DNA of 64,000 nucleotides from Vulcanisaeta moutnovskia 768-28 (lineage in GTDB: Archaea; Thermoproteota; Thermoprotei; Thermoproteales; Thermocladiaceae), in NCBI RefSeq assembly GCF_000190315.1, contig NC_015151.1:62001-126000 (forward strand), read 5' to 3'. Positions 54,175 to 63,042 of this stretch are shown here, piece after piece (positions within the stretch are counted from its first letter, which is position 1; each line of letters opens with the position of its first letter). The position numbers and the translations under genes are program-made. The notes under the pieces were generated by a model. That model had not been told where the DNA came from, ran no database searches, and saw only the letters and a list, made by a program, of their open reading frames with translations.

Positions 54175-55454
54175 CCAATCAATAACCTACTCCTATGGGC
54201 AATGTGTTGGAGTATTAACGATAATGACACTATTAAGCCCCTCTCCTCATCAACGCTTCCCCTAAATGACTTGATAATTGAAACCACCTCCTGATCCAAA
54301 TCCTTAATATCAATGCTTAAGTTGGATCCAAACAATGTGTAATCCCTAGTTCTTGATGCCTTATTAATACCCAGTACCCTGGAAACCTCGTCAGCAAGTT
54401 TCTCACCAACCAACCTACCCGTTGTGAACTTACCACCGATGACCGAGACAAGGTTCCCTGGCTTATCATGCCTCACAACCATGAAGTCCCTGGTGGCCTC
54501 CCTCCCAGTAGCCCCAGGTATACTTATTAACGGCCTAACAGATGCATAGGCCCTAACAATGGGTTCCCTCGTTAATGCAGGAACCATTTGAGAACCCTCT
54601 GACGTTAGAAAATCAATGTCATCCTTAGCTATTGTTAGGTTGTCTGGATCCTCTATGATTACTGCCGTGGTTCCCATAATCGATACCGAACCATACGGCA
54701 CTAGTATGTCACCATCTGATGGAGGTCTCATCCTATTAATGACCCTCCTCGTCAATCTATGCCTATAAACCACCATAACGCCCATCGTGGGCATTATATC
54801 AACGTTTATACCAGCCATACCAGCAACACGCCCAGCCCAGGGACCAGCCGCATTAACAAAAACCCTTGCATCAACATGCTTAACATCACCCTTAACATTA
54901 TCCTTAACCCTCACATTCGTTATCTCATTACCGTTAATATCGAAGCCCACGACCTCAGCACCCTGAATTATCAATGTACCTTCAATGTACGCCGATATAG
55001 CCGCACTCATTAGTAATTCCCTCGCATAGACTACCTTATCAGGAACCTCAATCACCGCCTTAACCTCAGGGTTCAGGTTAGGCTCCTCCCTAATCGCTTC
55101 CTTAACGTCAACAATCTTATAATCAATATTAGCCCTCCTCAAACCACTGATGAATTCGTCCTGGAAATCCAGGTCATCCTTAGTAATTGCCACGAAGTAA
55201 CCACCAGCATCATCAACCACGTGAGGCGCTATCCTGGCAATGACCCTATTCTCCTCCGCACACTCAACCGCAGCCTTAGGATCAGTAACCACGTACCTAG
55301 CACCACTATGTAGTAAACCATGCATCCTACCCGACGTCCCACCACCAATGATCCCCCTCTCAAGCAACACCACCTTAAGTCCCCTAAGGGCTAAGTCCAA
55401 TGCCGTGAATACACCATTAACTCCACCACCGATTACGGCTACGTCAAACTCCAT
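54165..55454 (-). CDS. glpA: FAD-dependent glycerol-3-phosphate dehydrogenase, GlpA type
   Basis: The 429-residue flavoenzyme oxidises sn-glycerol-3-phosphate to DHAP. The FAD motif is VAVIGGGVNGVFTALDLALR, and SGRMHGLLHSGARYVVTDP is the GlpA-type substrate segment. IGGKFTTGRLVGEKLADEV closes the FAD site. It lacks the roughly 110-residue C-terminal BFD [2Fe-2S] domain of E. coli GlpA, and no GlpB or GlpC is near. Electron transfer must therefore use another partner, most likely the CoxG-like protein encoded by the overlapping downstream gene. The GDPD gene precedes it by 2 bp. Confidence 0.92.
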   Translation of the reverse strand: MEFDVAVIGGGVNGVFTALDLALRGLKVVLLERGIIGGGTSGRMHGLLHSGARYVVTDPKAAVECAEENRVIARIAPHVVDDAGGYFVAITKDDLDFQDEFISGLRRANIDYKIVDVKEAIREEPNLNPEVKAVIEVPDKVVYARELLMSAAISAYIEGTLIIQGAEVVGFDINGNEITNVRVKDNVKGDVKHVDARVFVNAAGPWAGRVAGMAGINVDIMPTMGVMVVYRHRLTRRVINRMRPPSDGDILVPYGSVSIMGTTAVIIEDPDNLTIAKDDIDFLTSEGSQMVPALTREPIVRAYASVRPLISIPGATGREATRDFMVVRHDKPGNLVSVIGGKFTTGRLVGEKLADEVSRVLGINKASRTRDYTLFGSNLSIDIKDLDQEVVSIIKSFRGSVDEERGLIVSLSLILQHIAHRSRLLIGWS

Positions 55455-55456
55455 TG

Positions 55457-56182
55457 TTAAATCACCTTACCAACTCTAACAACGCGCAAAATCCTGTCCG
55501 GGTAATTACTCGTAATATCATCGACACCCATATTAACGAGACGCCTTGCCTCCTCCTCATCATTCACAGTCCAGGCGCCAACCTTTAGACCAAGCCTATG
55601 CGCTAACTCAATACCCTTCTCATCAATTAAGTCATGAGATGCATGTAGCCATTGTGCATTTAATTTCCTAGCAATGTCAATGAACCAAGTAATCCTACCA
55701 ATAAATATTATACCAATCTCTATGTCCTTATCAATAGACCTAACATTGTTTAAGGCATCAAAGTCAAAGGAAATAACCTGGGCATCCACACCATACTTCC
55801 TAATTAACTCAACGACCTTCCTCTCAATGCCAGGGTAATAATCGCTACCACGCTTAATCTCAACCTTATACTTAACCCTCCTACCAAACTCCCTAAATAC
55901 CTCCTCAAGTGTTGGAATAGTAACACCACGCCACTTACCACCAAACCTGGCACTGGCGTCGAGCTTCTTAATCTCAGCCAAGGTTAAGTCCTTAACATAA
56001 CCACTTCCATTTGTCGTCCTATCAACCGTGAAGTCATGAATGACAACAACCTCTCCATCCCTAGTCATGTGAATATCGAGCTCAACACCATCAACGCCCA
56101 TGTCAATGGCCATCCTAAACGAGGACAATGTATTCTCAGGTGCATAACCCATGGCGCCCCTATGTCCAAAGACTAAAACCAT
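55457..56182 (-). CDS. ugpQ: Glycerophosphodiester phosphodiesterase
   Basis: The 241-residue TIM-barrel enzyme hydrolyses glycerophosphodiesters to G3P plus alcohol. The motifs are VFGHRGAMGYAPENTLSSF (catalytic His, Arg), DGVELDIHMTRDGEVVVIHD (metal ligands, second His) and YKVEIKRGS (Glu ligand). The length is standard for the soluble UgpQ type. It feeds G3P straight to the dehydrogenase encoded 2 bp downstream. The MFS gene lies 43 bp upstream. Confidence 0.92.
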   Translation of the reverse strand: MVLVFGHRGAMGYAPENTLSSFRMAIDMGVDGVELDIHMTRDGEVVVIHDFTVDRTTNGSGYVKDLTLAEIKKLDASARFGGKWRGVTIPTLEEVFREFGRRVKYKVEIKRGSDYYPGIERKVVELIRKYGVDAQVISFDFDALNNVRSIDKDIEIGIIFIGRITWFIDIARKLNAQWLHASHDLIDEKGIELAHRLGLKVGAWTVNDEEEARRLVNMGVDDITSNYPDRILRVVRVGKVI

Positions 56183-56225
56183 AGTCTTTCGTTTTAACCT
56201 AAGTAATTATAGCAATTAAACATTA

Positions 56226-57641
56226 CTAGTGTCTCTCGATACTTGGAATTTCAAGCCTCGGATGTAAACTCGGCGCCCTAGTCCTAGCTATTGCTATTAA
56301 TTCAAGAGGAATACCCTTAGTTTCTGGCGTAAAAAATATCGTGAAAATAAACGCAATAAATGTAATAGCAAATAGGAATTCAAAGAATGTTAACTTACCA
56401 ATGGCTAATGCAATGTATGGAAATTCAAAGGCACTTAGGAATGATACGAACCTAGTTATTGCCGTGGCAGAACCCATAGATGTTGACCTTAATTTTGTTG
56501 GGAATAGCTCAATTGCATAAAGCCCCATCGTATTTCCTGGGCCTAGATTACCAATACCATACCACAGTATAAGCCCTGTGACACCAATAACTAATGCTAA
56601 TAATGCAAACGCGCTCTGCCAAATGGCAGCTAAGGCAACGAATAACATGCCAAGGGCTGAGCCACCGAACCCTATCAACTGTAACCTCCTTCTACCCCAA
56701 ACGTCATTTAGAAACGCTGCACCCAGGGCGCCTAAGAAGCCGGGTACGTATAACAATGACGAAAGAAGTATAGCTAGTGCCCCCTTAAATCCTAGCATTG
56801 CAAGTATTGCGGGTGAGTATAGCCCAAATCCGTAGGAACCAATATCATATAGTATCCATTGCGTCCACACAATGGCCGTTCTCTTAGCAAAATCACCCCT
56901 GAATAGCCAGCGCCAATCACCTGGTCTTACCTGGTCCATTAATTTCCTCTCAATTTCTATTAATTTACTCAATTCCTCCTCAGTTAAGCCGGTAACTACA
57001 GAAAGTCTCTTTGCCTCTGTAACAGCATCCTCAGTACCCTGTACAGCGACTCTCCATCTCGAAGACTCAGGCATGCTAGCCCTTAGCACTACAGTAATTA
57101 GTGCTGGTATGGCGCCAAGGCCAAGAGCCCAGCGCCACCCAATAATGGGGTTCCAAATATAGAGATAATACCCGATTAAGAAAGAAACCAGAGCTCCAAT
57201 ACTCCAGAAGGACCAAACCCAGCCATAGCCCATACCCCTCCTACCCGTTGGATACATCTCAGTAGCGTACACAGGACTCAGTGAATAATCAGCACCAACG
57301 CCCCAACCAACAAAGAATCTAAAAATAATTAATTGAATTATATCATTAGCAATCGCACTAAGTATGGCAAATATTACGAAAAACAACAAATCCCAGACAT
57401 ATAAGTACCTACGACCGAGTCTATCAGAATAATGACCGAAAATTATTGCACCAACCATAGCACCCAACAACGCCGCACCACTCACAAAACCCAGTTCCAG
57501 GCTCGTGTAATGCCAGAACTTAAACTGAAGAAGGGCATAAGTGAAGACGCTGATCACGCTAAGATCATAACCATCTAAAAAATAACCCATTGCCGATAAA
57601 ACCGTATATGTACTTCTTTTAGGTAACCCCTGACTATTCAT
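56226..57641 (-). CDS. MFS transporter, phosphate/metabolite:H+ symporter type
   Basis: The protein has about 471 residues and 12 helices. The N-terminal GYFLDGYDLSVISVFTYALL and FGHYSDRLGRRYLY (loop 2-3 motif) resemble the PHS/metabolite:H+ symporter group. A 70-residue central cytoplasmic loop (DAVTEAKRLSVVTGLTEEEL) follows. The frame opens at 57662, but the TATA box at 57664-57672 abuts that codon, so ATG 57641 (MNSQGLPKRS) is the likely leaderless start. As first gene of the glycerol operon it probably imports glycerol, G3P or a glycerophosphodiester. Confidence 0.82.
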   Translation of the reverse strand: MNSQGLPKRSTYTVLSAMGYFLDGYDLSVISVFTYALLQFKFWHYTSLELGFVSGAALLGAMVGAIIFGHYSDRLGRRYLYVWDLLFFVIFAILSAIANDIIQLIIFRFFVGWGVGADYSLSPVYATEMYPTGRRGMGYGWVWSFWSIGALVSFLIGYYLYIWNPIIGWRWALGLGAIPALITVVLRASMPESSRWRVAVQGTEDAVTEAKRLSVVTGLTEEELSKLIEIERKLMDQVRPGDWRWLFRGDFAKRTAIVWTQWILYDIGSYGFGLYSPAILAMLGFKGALAILLSSLLYVPGFLGALGAAFLNDVWGRRRLQLIGFGGSALGMLFVALAAIWQSAFALLALVIGVTGLILWYGIGNLGPGNTMGLYAIELFPTKLRSTSMGSATAITRFVSFLSAFEFPYIALAIGKLTFFEFLFAITFIAFIFTIFFTPETKGIPLELIAIARTRAPSLHPRLEIPSIERH

Positions 57642-57663
57642 ACGGAAAAAATTAATAAACATT

Positions 57664-57672
57664 ATTTTTAAA
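57664..57672 (-). promoter_or_regulatory. TATA box of the MFS-ugpQ-glpA-coxG operon
   Basis: On the minus strand the box tttaaaaat is centred 27 nt before ATG 57641. It decides that start over the ATG at 57662. The rest of the 115 bp gap to glpK is AT-rich without a clear second signal. Confidence 0.5.
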
Positions 57673-57778
57673 TGTTAACCTTTATTCATTTAATTTATTA
57701 TAACTTCTCCTTAGGATATCTTTACTATAAATAAAAATGATATAGCTATATAATTACCTTATATTTTATATTTTCTAT

Positions 57779-59353
57779 CTATAATCCATAAGCCCATGGA
57801 ACTTCCTTAGCCCAGCCCAGGGCTCTTTGTACGGCCGCCCTCCAGCCCCTGTATAACCGCTCTCTCGTTTCTATGTCCATCCTCGGCTTAAATACCCTGT
57901 CCAATTTCCAGTTCTTGGCAATTTCATCCAGGTTTTTCCAAAGACCAATCGCTAAACCCGCAAGGTAAGCTGCGCCCAGCGATGTTGTTTCGAAGATCAC
58001 TGGTCTCCAGACTTCAATACCCGTTATGTCAGCTTGGAACTGCATTAGGAAGTTATTCCTAGCGGCACCACCATCAACCTTAATCCTGGGTATTTTAATT
58101 CCCGTATCGCTCACCATGGCCTCAAGAACATCCCTGTTTAGGTACGCTATTGCCTCAAGGACAGCCCTGGCAATGTGCTTCCTCTCTGTACCACGTGTAA
58201 TGCCTATTATAAGCCCACGGGCATGTTGGTCCCAATACGGCGCACCAAGTCCCGTGAATGCTGGTACAAAGTAAACGCCACCGGTATCGGGGGCTGAGAC
58301 TGCCAATGGCTCTATCTCGTCAGAAACCTCTATTATCTTAAGACCATCCCTCAACCACTGTACGGCAGCTCCAGTGATGAATATACTACCCTCAAGTGCG
58401 TACTCTGCCTTGCCTTCTTCAATGGAGTAATAAACAGTGGTTAATAGATTTGCCCTAGATCTTACTGGTGTATCCCCAATATTCATTAGTATGAAGTTCC
58501 CAGTACCGTAAGTCGACTTAACCTCACCAACCTCAAAACCAACTTGGCCAAAGAGAGCTGCTTGTTGATCACCAGCATCGCCACAAACCGGAATATTCAC
58601 GCCACCAAGTAGTTGAGAAACCTCAGGGCCCGTGTAACCGTATATCCTACTATCGCTTGATGGTCTTGGCAAGGGTAGTATGTCTCGAGGAATCTTACCC
58701 TCAATCTCAAGCAATTCATCATCCCAGTCAAGCTTATGGATGTTAAATATCATGGTCCTGGACGCATTACTATAGTCAGTAACATGTGCACCGCCTCTCT
58801 CGGGTGTTAGCACGTCCTTATTACTCCTAGTTAGGTTCCAAATTAACCAAGTATCGATGGTACCAAAGACCACCTCGCCTTTCCTGGCCCTGTCCCTAAG
58901 TCCAGGTACATTATCAAGGAGCCACCAAATCTTTGACCCGGAGAAATAAGCATCTGGAACGAGACCTGTCCTCTCCTGAATCACGCCCAGGTAATTCTGC
59001 TTTAAATAGTCAATCATAGATGATGTCCTTCTGTCCTGCCAGACAATGGCGTTGTAGACCGGCTGACCATTCCTTGGATCCCAAATAACCGTGGTCTCAC
59101 GCTGATTAGTTACTCCAATAGCTGCTATTTCCCTCGGGTCAACCTTCGTGAACTCAAGGACCTCCTTAATCACTAACCTAGTCTTCTCCCAAATCTCCAT
59201 CGGATTATGCTCAACCCAGGCAGGTTTTGGGTAAACCTGGGAATGCTCGTGGTATGCATAGCCTATTATTGAGCCATTGTGAGAAGTCAAGGCAGCCCTC
59301 GTACCAGTGGTCCCTTGATCAATAACCAATATAAACCTCTTCTCCTGCGTCAT
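57779..59353 (-). CDS. glpK: Glycerol kinase
   Basis: The 524-residue FGGY kinase phosphorylates glycerol. [15 protein letters not shown] is the first phosphate loop, and [13 protein letters not shown] and [15 protein letters not shown] are glycerol-site segments. [15 protein letters not shown] and [12 protein letters not shown] are the nucleotide loops, and [16 protein letters not shown] the adenine site. The TATA-like cctaaata lies about 26 nt before ATG 59353. It sits directly upstream of the MFS-ugpQ-glpA-coxG operon on the same strand, completing the glycerol to DHAP route. Confidence 0.96.
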   Translation of the reverse strand: MTQEKRFILVIDQGTTGTRAALTSHNGSIIGYAYHEHSQVYPKPAWVEHNPMEIWEKTRLVIKEVLEFTKVDPREIAAIGVTNQRETTVIWDPRNGQPVYNAIVWQDRRTSSMIDYLKQNYLGVIQERTGLVPDAYFSGSKIWWLLDNVPGLRDRARKGEVVFGTIDTWLIWNLTRSNKDVLTPERGGAHVTDYSNASRTMIFNIHKLDWDDELLEIEGKIPRDILPLPRPSSDSRIYGYTGPEVSQLLGGVNIPVCGDAGDQQAALFGQVGFEVGEVKSTYGTGNFILMNIGDTPVRSRANLLTTVYYSIEEGKAEYALEGSIFITGAAVQWLRDGLKIIEVSDEIEPLAVSAPDTGGVYFVPAFTGLGAPYWDQHARGLIIGITRGTERKHIARAVLEAIAYLNRDVLEAMVSDTGIKIPRIKVDGGAARNNFLMQFQADITGIEVWRPVIFETTSLGAAYLAGLAIGLWKNLDEIAKNWKLDRVFKPRMDIETRERLYRGWRAAVQRALGWAKEVPWAYGL

Positions 59354-59431
59354 GACTTAATTAGTGATTCATGGTATTTAGGATTTACTGAATAGATACT
59401 ATTTATTAATATTGGAATAATTTTGTAAACC

Positions 59432-60457
59432 GTGGAGATTGGGCATTTCACGTGGTTACGGACACATAGGGCTAAGTACGATGTATCAAGTAGTGGTGTT
59501 AAGCCAATACAACTGGACGAGATAATAAAACTTGGTGAAGCGAGTAATTTCATTGAGGATTTAATGAGTATTTATGGTGTTGATAGGAGGAATTTAGCAA
59601 TTACCCATGGTACACAGGAGGGTAACTTCGCCGCTTTAACCGCATTGAGGGAATTAGGGTTAATTGAGAGAGTAATTACTGTAATACCTGAGTATGAACC
59701 AATAAGAGTACTACCGAAGTTCCTTCGTTTAAGGCAAACTGAATTGAACATTAATAAATCATTAACTGAATTATTTAATAATATTGAGAGAGGTTCAGCG
59801 CTCTTCTTCTCGAATCCGAACAATCCTCTCGGTACATTTCTGAATAAGAAATTACTTTGGGAGTTAAGTGATGAGTTAAGAAGGAGAAATGCCTATGCTG
59901 TAATCGATTCAATATTTCTAGAATTCGTTGAGAATAATCTTAAGGACCTGCCCATGGAGAATATAATCTTCACCTTCAGCACATCAAAGTTCTACACAAT
60001 GAATGAGATTAAGGTTGGTTGGGTCGTCGGTGATAATGAGATAGTGAAGGAGATTAATGGAATAATTGATCTAGTAAGTCCGCTCGTTATCGACTTAAAT
60101 CTAAAATACGTATCAATACTCCTACGGAATAGGAGTTGGGTTAGGGAAAGGAACCTAGGCATAATAATACCAAATGTAGATACTATGAGAAAGGTGATTA
60201 ATGAGATTAGTGACTACGTCAGTATTAGTTACGTGGAATACATGCCCATACTCTATATAAGGACCAAATGCCAGGAAATTACAGGAAGCACATTCGCAAA
60301 TAAGTTACTAAGTAGGGATATCCTGACAGTACCTGGGCAGTACTTCGGCAAAGATGATGGTATTAGGATTGGGTTAGGGTCGGTTAAGAGAGATATATTT
60401 GAGGAAGCAATGAGAATCATAATGAATGCAATCAATGAAGAATGCGGAAGAAGATGA
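59432..60457 (+). CDS. PLP-dependent aminotransferase, class I/II fold
   Basis: The 341-residue fold-type I enzyme has the substrate/PLP segment THGTQEGNFAALTAL, SNPNNPLGTFL (the NPxNPTG-like motif), and the PLP lysine K186 in FTFSTSKFYTMNEIKVGW. The C-terminal PGQYFGKDDGIRIGLGS holds the conserved Arg. Similar small class I/II enzymes include histidinol-phosphate-like and aspartate-like aminotransferases. The amino acid is not predictable. The gene is divergent from glpK and starts with GTG 59432. Confidence 0.8.
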   Translation: MEIGHFTWLRTHRAKYDVSSSGVKPIQLDEIIKLGEASNFIEDLMSIYGVDRRNLAITHGTQEGNFAALTALRELGLIERVITVIPEYEPIRVLPKFLRLRQTELNINKSLTELFNNIERGSALFFSNPNNPLGTFLNKKLLWELSDELRRRNAYAVIDSIFLEFVENNLKDLPMENIIFTFSTSKFYTMNEIKVGWVVGDNEIVKEINGIIDLVSPLVIDLNLKYVSILLRNRSWVRERNLGIIIPNVDTMRKVINEISDYVSISYVEYMPILYIRTKCQEITGSTFANKLLSRDILTVPGQYFGKDDGIRIGLGSVKRDIFEEAMRIIMNAINEECGRR

Positions 60458-60465
60458 AATGTGTT

Positions 60466-60529
60466 GGGCTCCATGCCCGACGGATGCCGGCTCACAGGCC
60501 CGCGCTCCCGCGGGACTCATCGGCACGGG
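60466..60529. ncRNA. GC-rich structured RNA candidate
   Basis: A 64-bp stretch of about 75 percent GC sits in AT-rich flanks. On the plus strand it folds as a hairpin CCCGCG-CTCC-CGCGGG (60499-60514). Below it are an internal loop and the stem TGCCG/CGGCA (60485-60489 with 60521-60525), and then CCCG/CGGG (60476-60479 with 60526-60529). A small GGGC/GCCC hairpin (60466-60478) competes for the 5' arm. The minus strand folds as well: its internal loop (ATGAG opposite TGTGAG) could be a k-turn, and an ACA follows its last hairpin, hinting at an H/ACA-type guide. Strand is undecided. Confidence 0.5.
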
Positions 60530-60610
60530 AATCAATAAGAACTAATAACTTCAGCAAATAAGTCTTACTCATGATTCAACATGAATCAATAAAACACCAT
60601 AGTGCAATGA

Positions 60611-60620
60611 ATATTTAAAT
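60611..60620 (+). promoter_or_regulatory. TATA box for the small membrane protein
   Basis: The sequence atatttaaat is centred about 28 nt before ATG 60644, implying a leaderless transcript and supporting that the short downstream frame is real. Confidence 0.4.
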
Positions 60621-60643
60621 TAGTACATGGCAAAGTAAGTATT

Positions 60644-60898
60644 ATGGGATTAAGAATAACGATAGTACCAGTGACTGTACTATTCTCAATAATAGCCATA
60701 ATAATTATCGCTCATCAATTATACACAATAAATACTCACAGTAATCCTCCACTTAATGAAACAAACCGTATTAATAATACAATGATTACGCAAGCGATGA
60801 AGGATTATAATGGTAGTGGGATTAATTATACAACAATTATGATCGAGAGGGAGACAATGGCTAGAAATAAGCATGTAATTAGGTTATGTAATGGTTAA
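60644..60898 (+). CDS. Small single-helix membrane or secreted protein
   Basis: The 84-residue protein has one N-terminal helix (residues 5-25, VPVTVLFSIIAIIIIAHQL) and a polar extracytoplasmic tail. The tail has four N-glycosylation sequons (NET, NNT, NGS, NYT). A TATA box fits its ATG. The tail is short and basic at its end (MARNKHVIRLC). No family is recognised. It may be a surface-exposed small glycoprotein. Confidence 0.45.
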   Translation: MGLRITIVPVTVLFSIIAIIIIAHQLYTINTHSNPPLNETNRINNTMITQAMKDYNGSGINYTTIMIERETMARNKHVIRLCNG

Positions 60899-60903
60899 TT
60901 AGC

Positions 60904-60959
60904 GACGGGATTTTAAGGCTCAGCCCGAAAAGAAATAACACCAGAGGAATAATCCCGTC
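60904..60959. other. Perfect 9-bp inverted repeat, possible RNA element
   Basis: GACGGGATT (60904-60912) pairs with AATCCCGTC (60951-60959) across 38 nt in the non-coding gap between the small membrane protein and tRNA-Leu. The interior holds GGCTCAGCCC and an A-rich stretch. It could be a short structured RNA on either strand or the 3' end of the upstream transcript. No promoter is clear. Confidence 0.3.
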
Positions 60960-61047
60960 AATGCCACTAAATCCGCAATACTTAAACCAAGAACTTTAAA
61001 GAAATACCTACAAAACATCAACATTAAAGGCCGAATAATTCAACCCC

Positions 61048-61156
61048 TGGTGCGGGGGGTGGGATTCGAACCCACGCAGGCCTTCGCCAACGGGACTCCC
61101 ACGCGCAAAAAGCACATCTGAGCCCGTCCCCTTTGACCTGGCTCGGGCACCCCCGC
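61048..61156 (-). tRNA. tRNA-Leu (CAG) with an intron
   Basis: The minus strand folds as a class II tRNA. The acceptor arms GCGGGGG/CCCCCGC span 61150-61156 and 61052-61058. The T arm is GTGGG-TTCGAAT-CCCAC and the long variable arm includes TGGCGAAGGCC. The anticodon stem is ACGGG/CCCGT with loop CTCAGA...T, reading CAG. The discriminator A and an encoded CCA (61048-61050) complete it. Removing a 21-nt intron at 37/38 gives the normal length. A TATA box (61178-61186) is 26 nt before G1. Confidence 0.92.
61096..61116 (-). other. tRNA-Leu intron (position 37/38)
   Basis: The 21-nt insert begins TGTGC and has a T5 loop followed by GCGCG, forming a 5-bp helix as expected for an archaeal bulge-helix-bulge splice site. 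The exact cut may shift by one nucleotide because the flanking T is repeated. Confidence 0.75.
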
Positions 61157-61177
61157 AGGACTAATCTTCACTACGGG

Positions 61178-61190
61178 ATTTTTAACTTTT
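61178..61190 (-). promoter_or_regulatory. Promoter of tRNA-Leu
   Basis: On the minus strand aaaagttaaaaat forms a BRE/TATA element centred about 26 nt before the first tRNA base, only 4 nt after the stop of the methylase gene. Confidence 0.5.
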
Positions 61191-61193
61191 TAG

Positions 61194-61838
61194 TTATTTC
61201 CTGGAGCATTCTATTCGTGCGAGGAATGCCTCGGTTTTGTATTTTCTTCTTTTGTGATGCTTGTACATGAGCGGTATTGTTATTGTTACTTTATCTAGCA
61301 CGCTCATCACGCATCCCAGTGAGTTAACCTTATCGCTTATGTAGTCCAGGGTACTTAGTTTGTGAATTGTGTATACTATGCCGCTGTGGTTTATTGCCGT
61401 GGCTAGGAACTTCATATCGAGACCTCTCTCCGACTGTATCCCGAAGGGTGGATTTTGGAATACTACGTCGAATCTGCCCATAATTGCCATGTTCCTGATG
61501 TCATTGGTGATGAAGTCAACATTACTTAAGCCGTACTTGCTGGCCGACTCCCTAGCTATGGCTAGGGCTTCTGGATCTATGTCTATGCATATTACCTGCC
61601 TAACGCCCATTAATGCCGCGGCTATTGCAAACCTACCCGTACCACAGCCCAAATCAAGGACCCTAGCGTTGATTAGGTAATTCCTCATATACGCATCCCA
61701 GATAGCTACGGCAACAATGTTCGCATCAGTTATATACTGCTCAAGGTTTAACTTCGGTGATTTATAACCCGGTATACTCTGTATGAGTAATTCGAGATCC
61801 CTAAGGCCATGGATATCAGCATCTCTGACCATCCTCAT
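61194..61838 (-). CDS. METTL5-like RNA adenine methylase
   Basis: The 214-residue class I methyltransferase has motif I ARVLDLGCGTGRFAIAAAL and the motif IV VVFQNPPFGIQSERGLD. NPPFG is the signature of the METTL5/COG2263 family that makes N6-methyladenosine in small-subunit rRNA in eukaryotes. The N-terminus LNLEQYITDANIVA also matches. The archaeal target is inferred. It lies 42 bp after the AbrB-PhoU gene and 37 bp before tRNA-Leu, all on one strand. Confidence 0.85.
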   Translation of the reverse strand: MRMVRDADIHGLRDLELLIQSIPGYKSPKLNLEQYITDANIVAVAIWDAYMRNYLINARVLDLGCGTGRFAIAAALMGVRQVICIDIDPEALAIARESASKYGLSNVDFITNDIRNMAIMGRFDVVFQNPPFGIQSERGLDMKFLATAINHSGIVYTIHKLSTLDYISDKVNSLGCVMSVLDKVTITIPLMYKHHKRRKYKTEAFLARIECSRK

Positions 61839-61880
61839 TAATCAGCTACCGACGTGCTCATCATAAAGCCTAAATTAAAC

Positions 61881-62870
61881 TCACTCCTCACTATTTAATT
61901 CCTCACCAGTGATTAATCTAGTGGGCTTCGCAATACTCCTAACATGCCTACTGAAGGCTGCCTCTGCTATGTCCGCTGCTAATGCAACTATTAATTGACC
62001 CTCATGTATCGAAGCCGTTAATAAACCACTTAGTCCAGTACATCCAGTGTTTGCAAGTTCCAGCATATTATTGAGCATGCGTTCCCTATCGAGTAGTACC
62101 TTTATGGCATTATTGATGTTGTTTTCCAGGTATGAATACACAGCCCTCATTATGTAAGTCCAAACATCCCTAAGCTTCTCACTGATTTCACGCCTGCACT
62201 GAGTTGCTTGTATCCTCATAAAGGCATTCGATAATCTATCCAACGCATCCGCTGCATGTTCTAGGTTCTTCACGACTATGGTATCGTCGATGGCTCTCTT
62301 CGGATCCCTAAAGGATAGCTTCTTTATCGTCCTTAATGCGAGGAAGTACAACTTATCCATCTGATCATCGAGTTCAAGAACCTCCCTTAACAAATCATCC
62401 TTATTCGACTCAAGGTAATCAATGAATTTACCAAACATGGAATTTAGAATATTGGCCATACTGCTAATTACCTCGTTGAGATCGACATTCGTTTCGCTAG
62501 TCGCCACCTTAATCAATACGCTACCATCACCCTCAAGCATTAATGAACCAGGCAACTTCTTCTCAACACTCGAGAAGGCCCTCCTAATCACGTCCTTCTG
62601 TCCAATAACCTCTACATTATCATAACCCTCGATATAACTCGCAATAATTACCCTAGTGGTCTCATCAATTGAACCACCAAGTGATATACTAACCTCATTA
62701 GTCTCACCGCCAACCTGTGTAACGGGCTTAACCACAATAACCTTACCAATAAGGCTTATCTCAACGACATCACCAACACCAACACTTAATACATCAAGCC
62801 ACCGCTTAGGTAATGTAATTCCAATACTCTTCTCGCCAATCCTAATAACCCTCCTATAGATAGATGACAC
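61881..62870 (-). CDS. AbrB-PhoU fusion regulator
   Basis: The 329-residue protein joins an N-terminal SpoVT-AbrB swapped-hairpin DNA-binding domain (residues 3-50, SIGITLPKRWLDVLSVGVGD) to a middle alpha/beta region. A PhoU-type helical bundle follows (about 140-310, with LELDDQMDKLYFLALRTIKK and VKNLEHAADALDRLSNAF). Archaeal fusions of this type are annotated as phosphate uptake regulators. No pst genes are in the window. A TATA box tttttatacc (62891-62900) supports the leaderless GTG start. Confidence 0.85.
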   Translation of the reverse strand: MSSIYRRVIRIGEKSIGITLPKRWLDVLSVGVGDVVEISLIGKVIVVKPVTQVGGETNEVSISLGGSIDETTRVIIASYIEGYDNVEVIGQKDVIRRAFSSVEKKLPGSLMLEGDGSVLIKVATSETNVDLNEVISSMANILNSMFGKFIDYLESNKDDLLREVLELDDQMDKLYFLALRTIKKLSFRDPKRAIDDTIVVKNLEHAADALDRLSNAFMRIQATQCRREISEKLRDVWTYIMRAVYSYLENNINNAIKVLLDRERMLNNMLELANTGCTGLSGLLTASIHEGQLIVALAADIAEAAFSRHVRSIAKPTRLITGEELNSEE

Positions 62871-62890
62871 GCATATAGGGTATAACTGGG

Positions 62891-62900
62891 TATAAAAATC
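62891..62900 (-). promoter_or_regulatory. TATA box of the AbrB-PhoU gene
   Basis: The minus-strand box tttttatacc is centred about 26 nt before GTG 62870. Downstream, GGGTATAA-type repeats (62878-62890) surround the start and might be an AbrB self-binding site. Confidence 0.45.
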
Positions 62901-62982
62901 TAAGTCTCAAGTATTATTTTTCTACCCCATATATATCAATAACCACTAAATATATAGCTAGTGACTAAACAAGTAGTAAGGC

Positions 62983-63039
62983 ATGGCATTAAAGAGAGAG
63001 CTTCAAGATTTATTAAGTACTAATGCATTCATTATTTAA
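62983..63039 (+). CDS. Possible 18-codon leader ORF before coaD
   Basis: ATG 62983 opens a frame encoding MALKRELQDLLSTNAFII and stops at 63039, 3 nt before the coaD ATG. A TATA-like ctaaatatata (62946-62956) lies about 32 nt upstream, so the mRNA may begin almost at this ATG. Such a leader could couple translation to coaD. It may also be chance. Confidence 0.25.
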   Translation: MALKRELQDLLSTNAFII

Positions 63040-63042
63040 TAT

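Noticed and set aside
60466-60529. A hammerhead ribozyme on the minus strand
   Set aside because: A CGATGAG segment resembles the CUGAUGA core, but the GAAA core and the third stem are missing.
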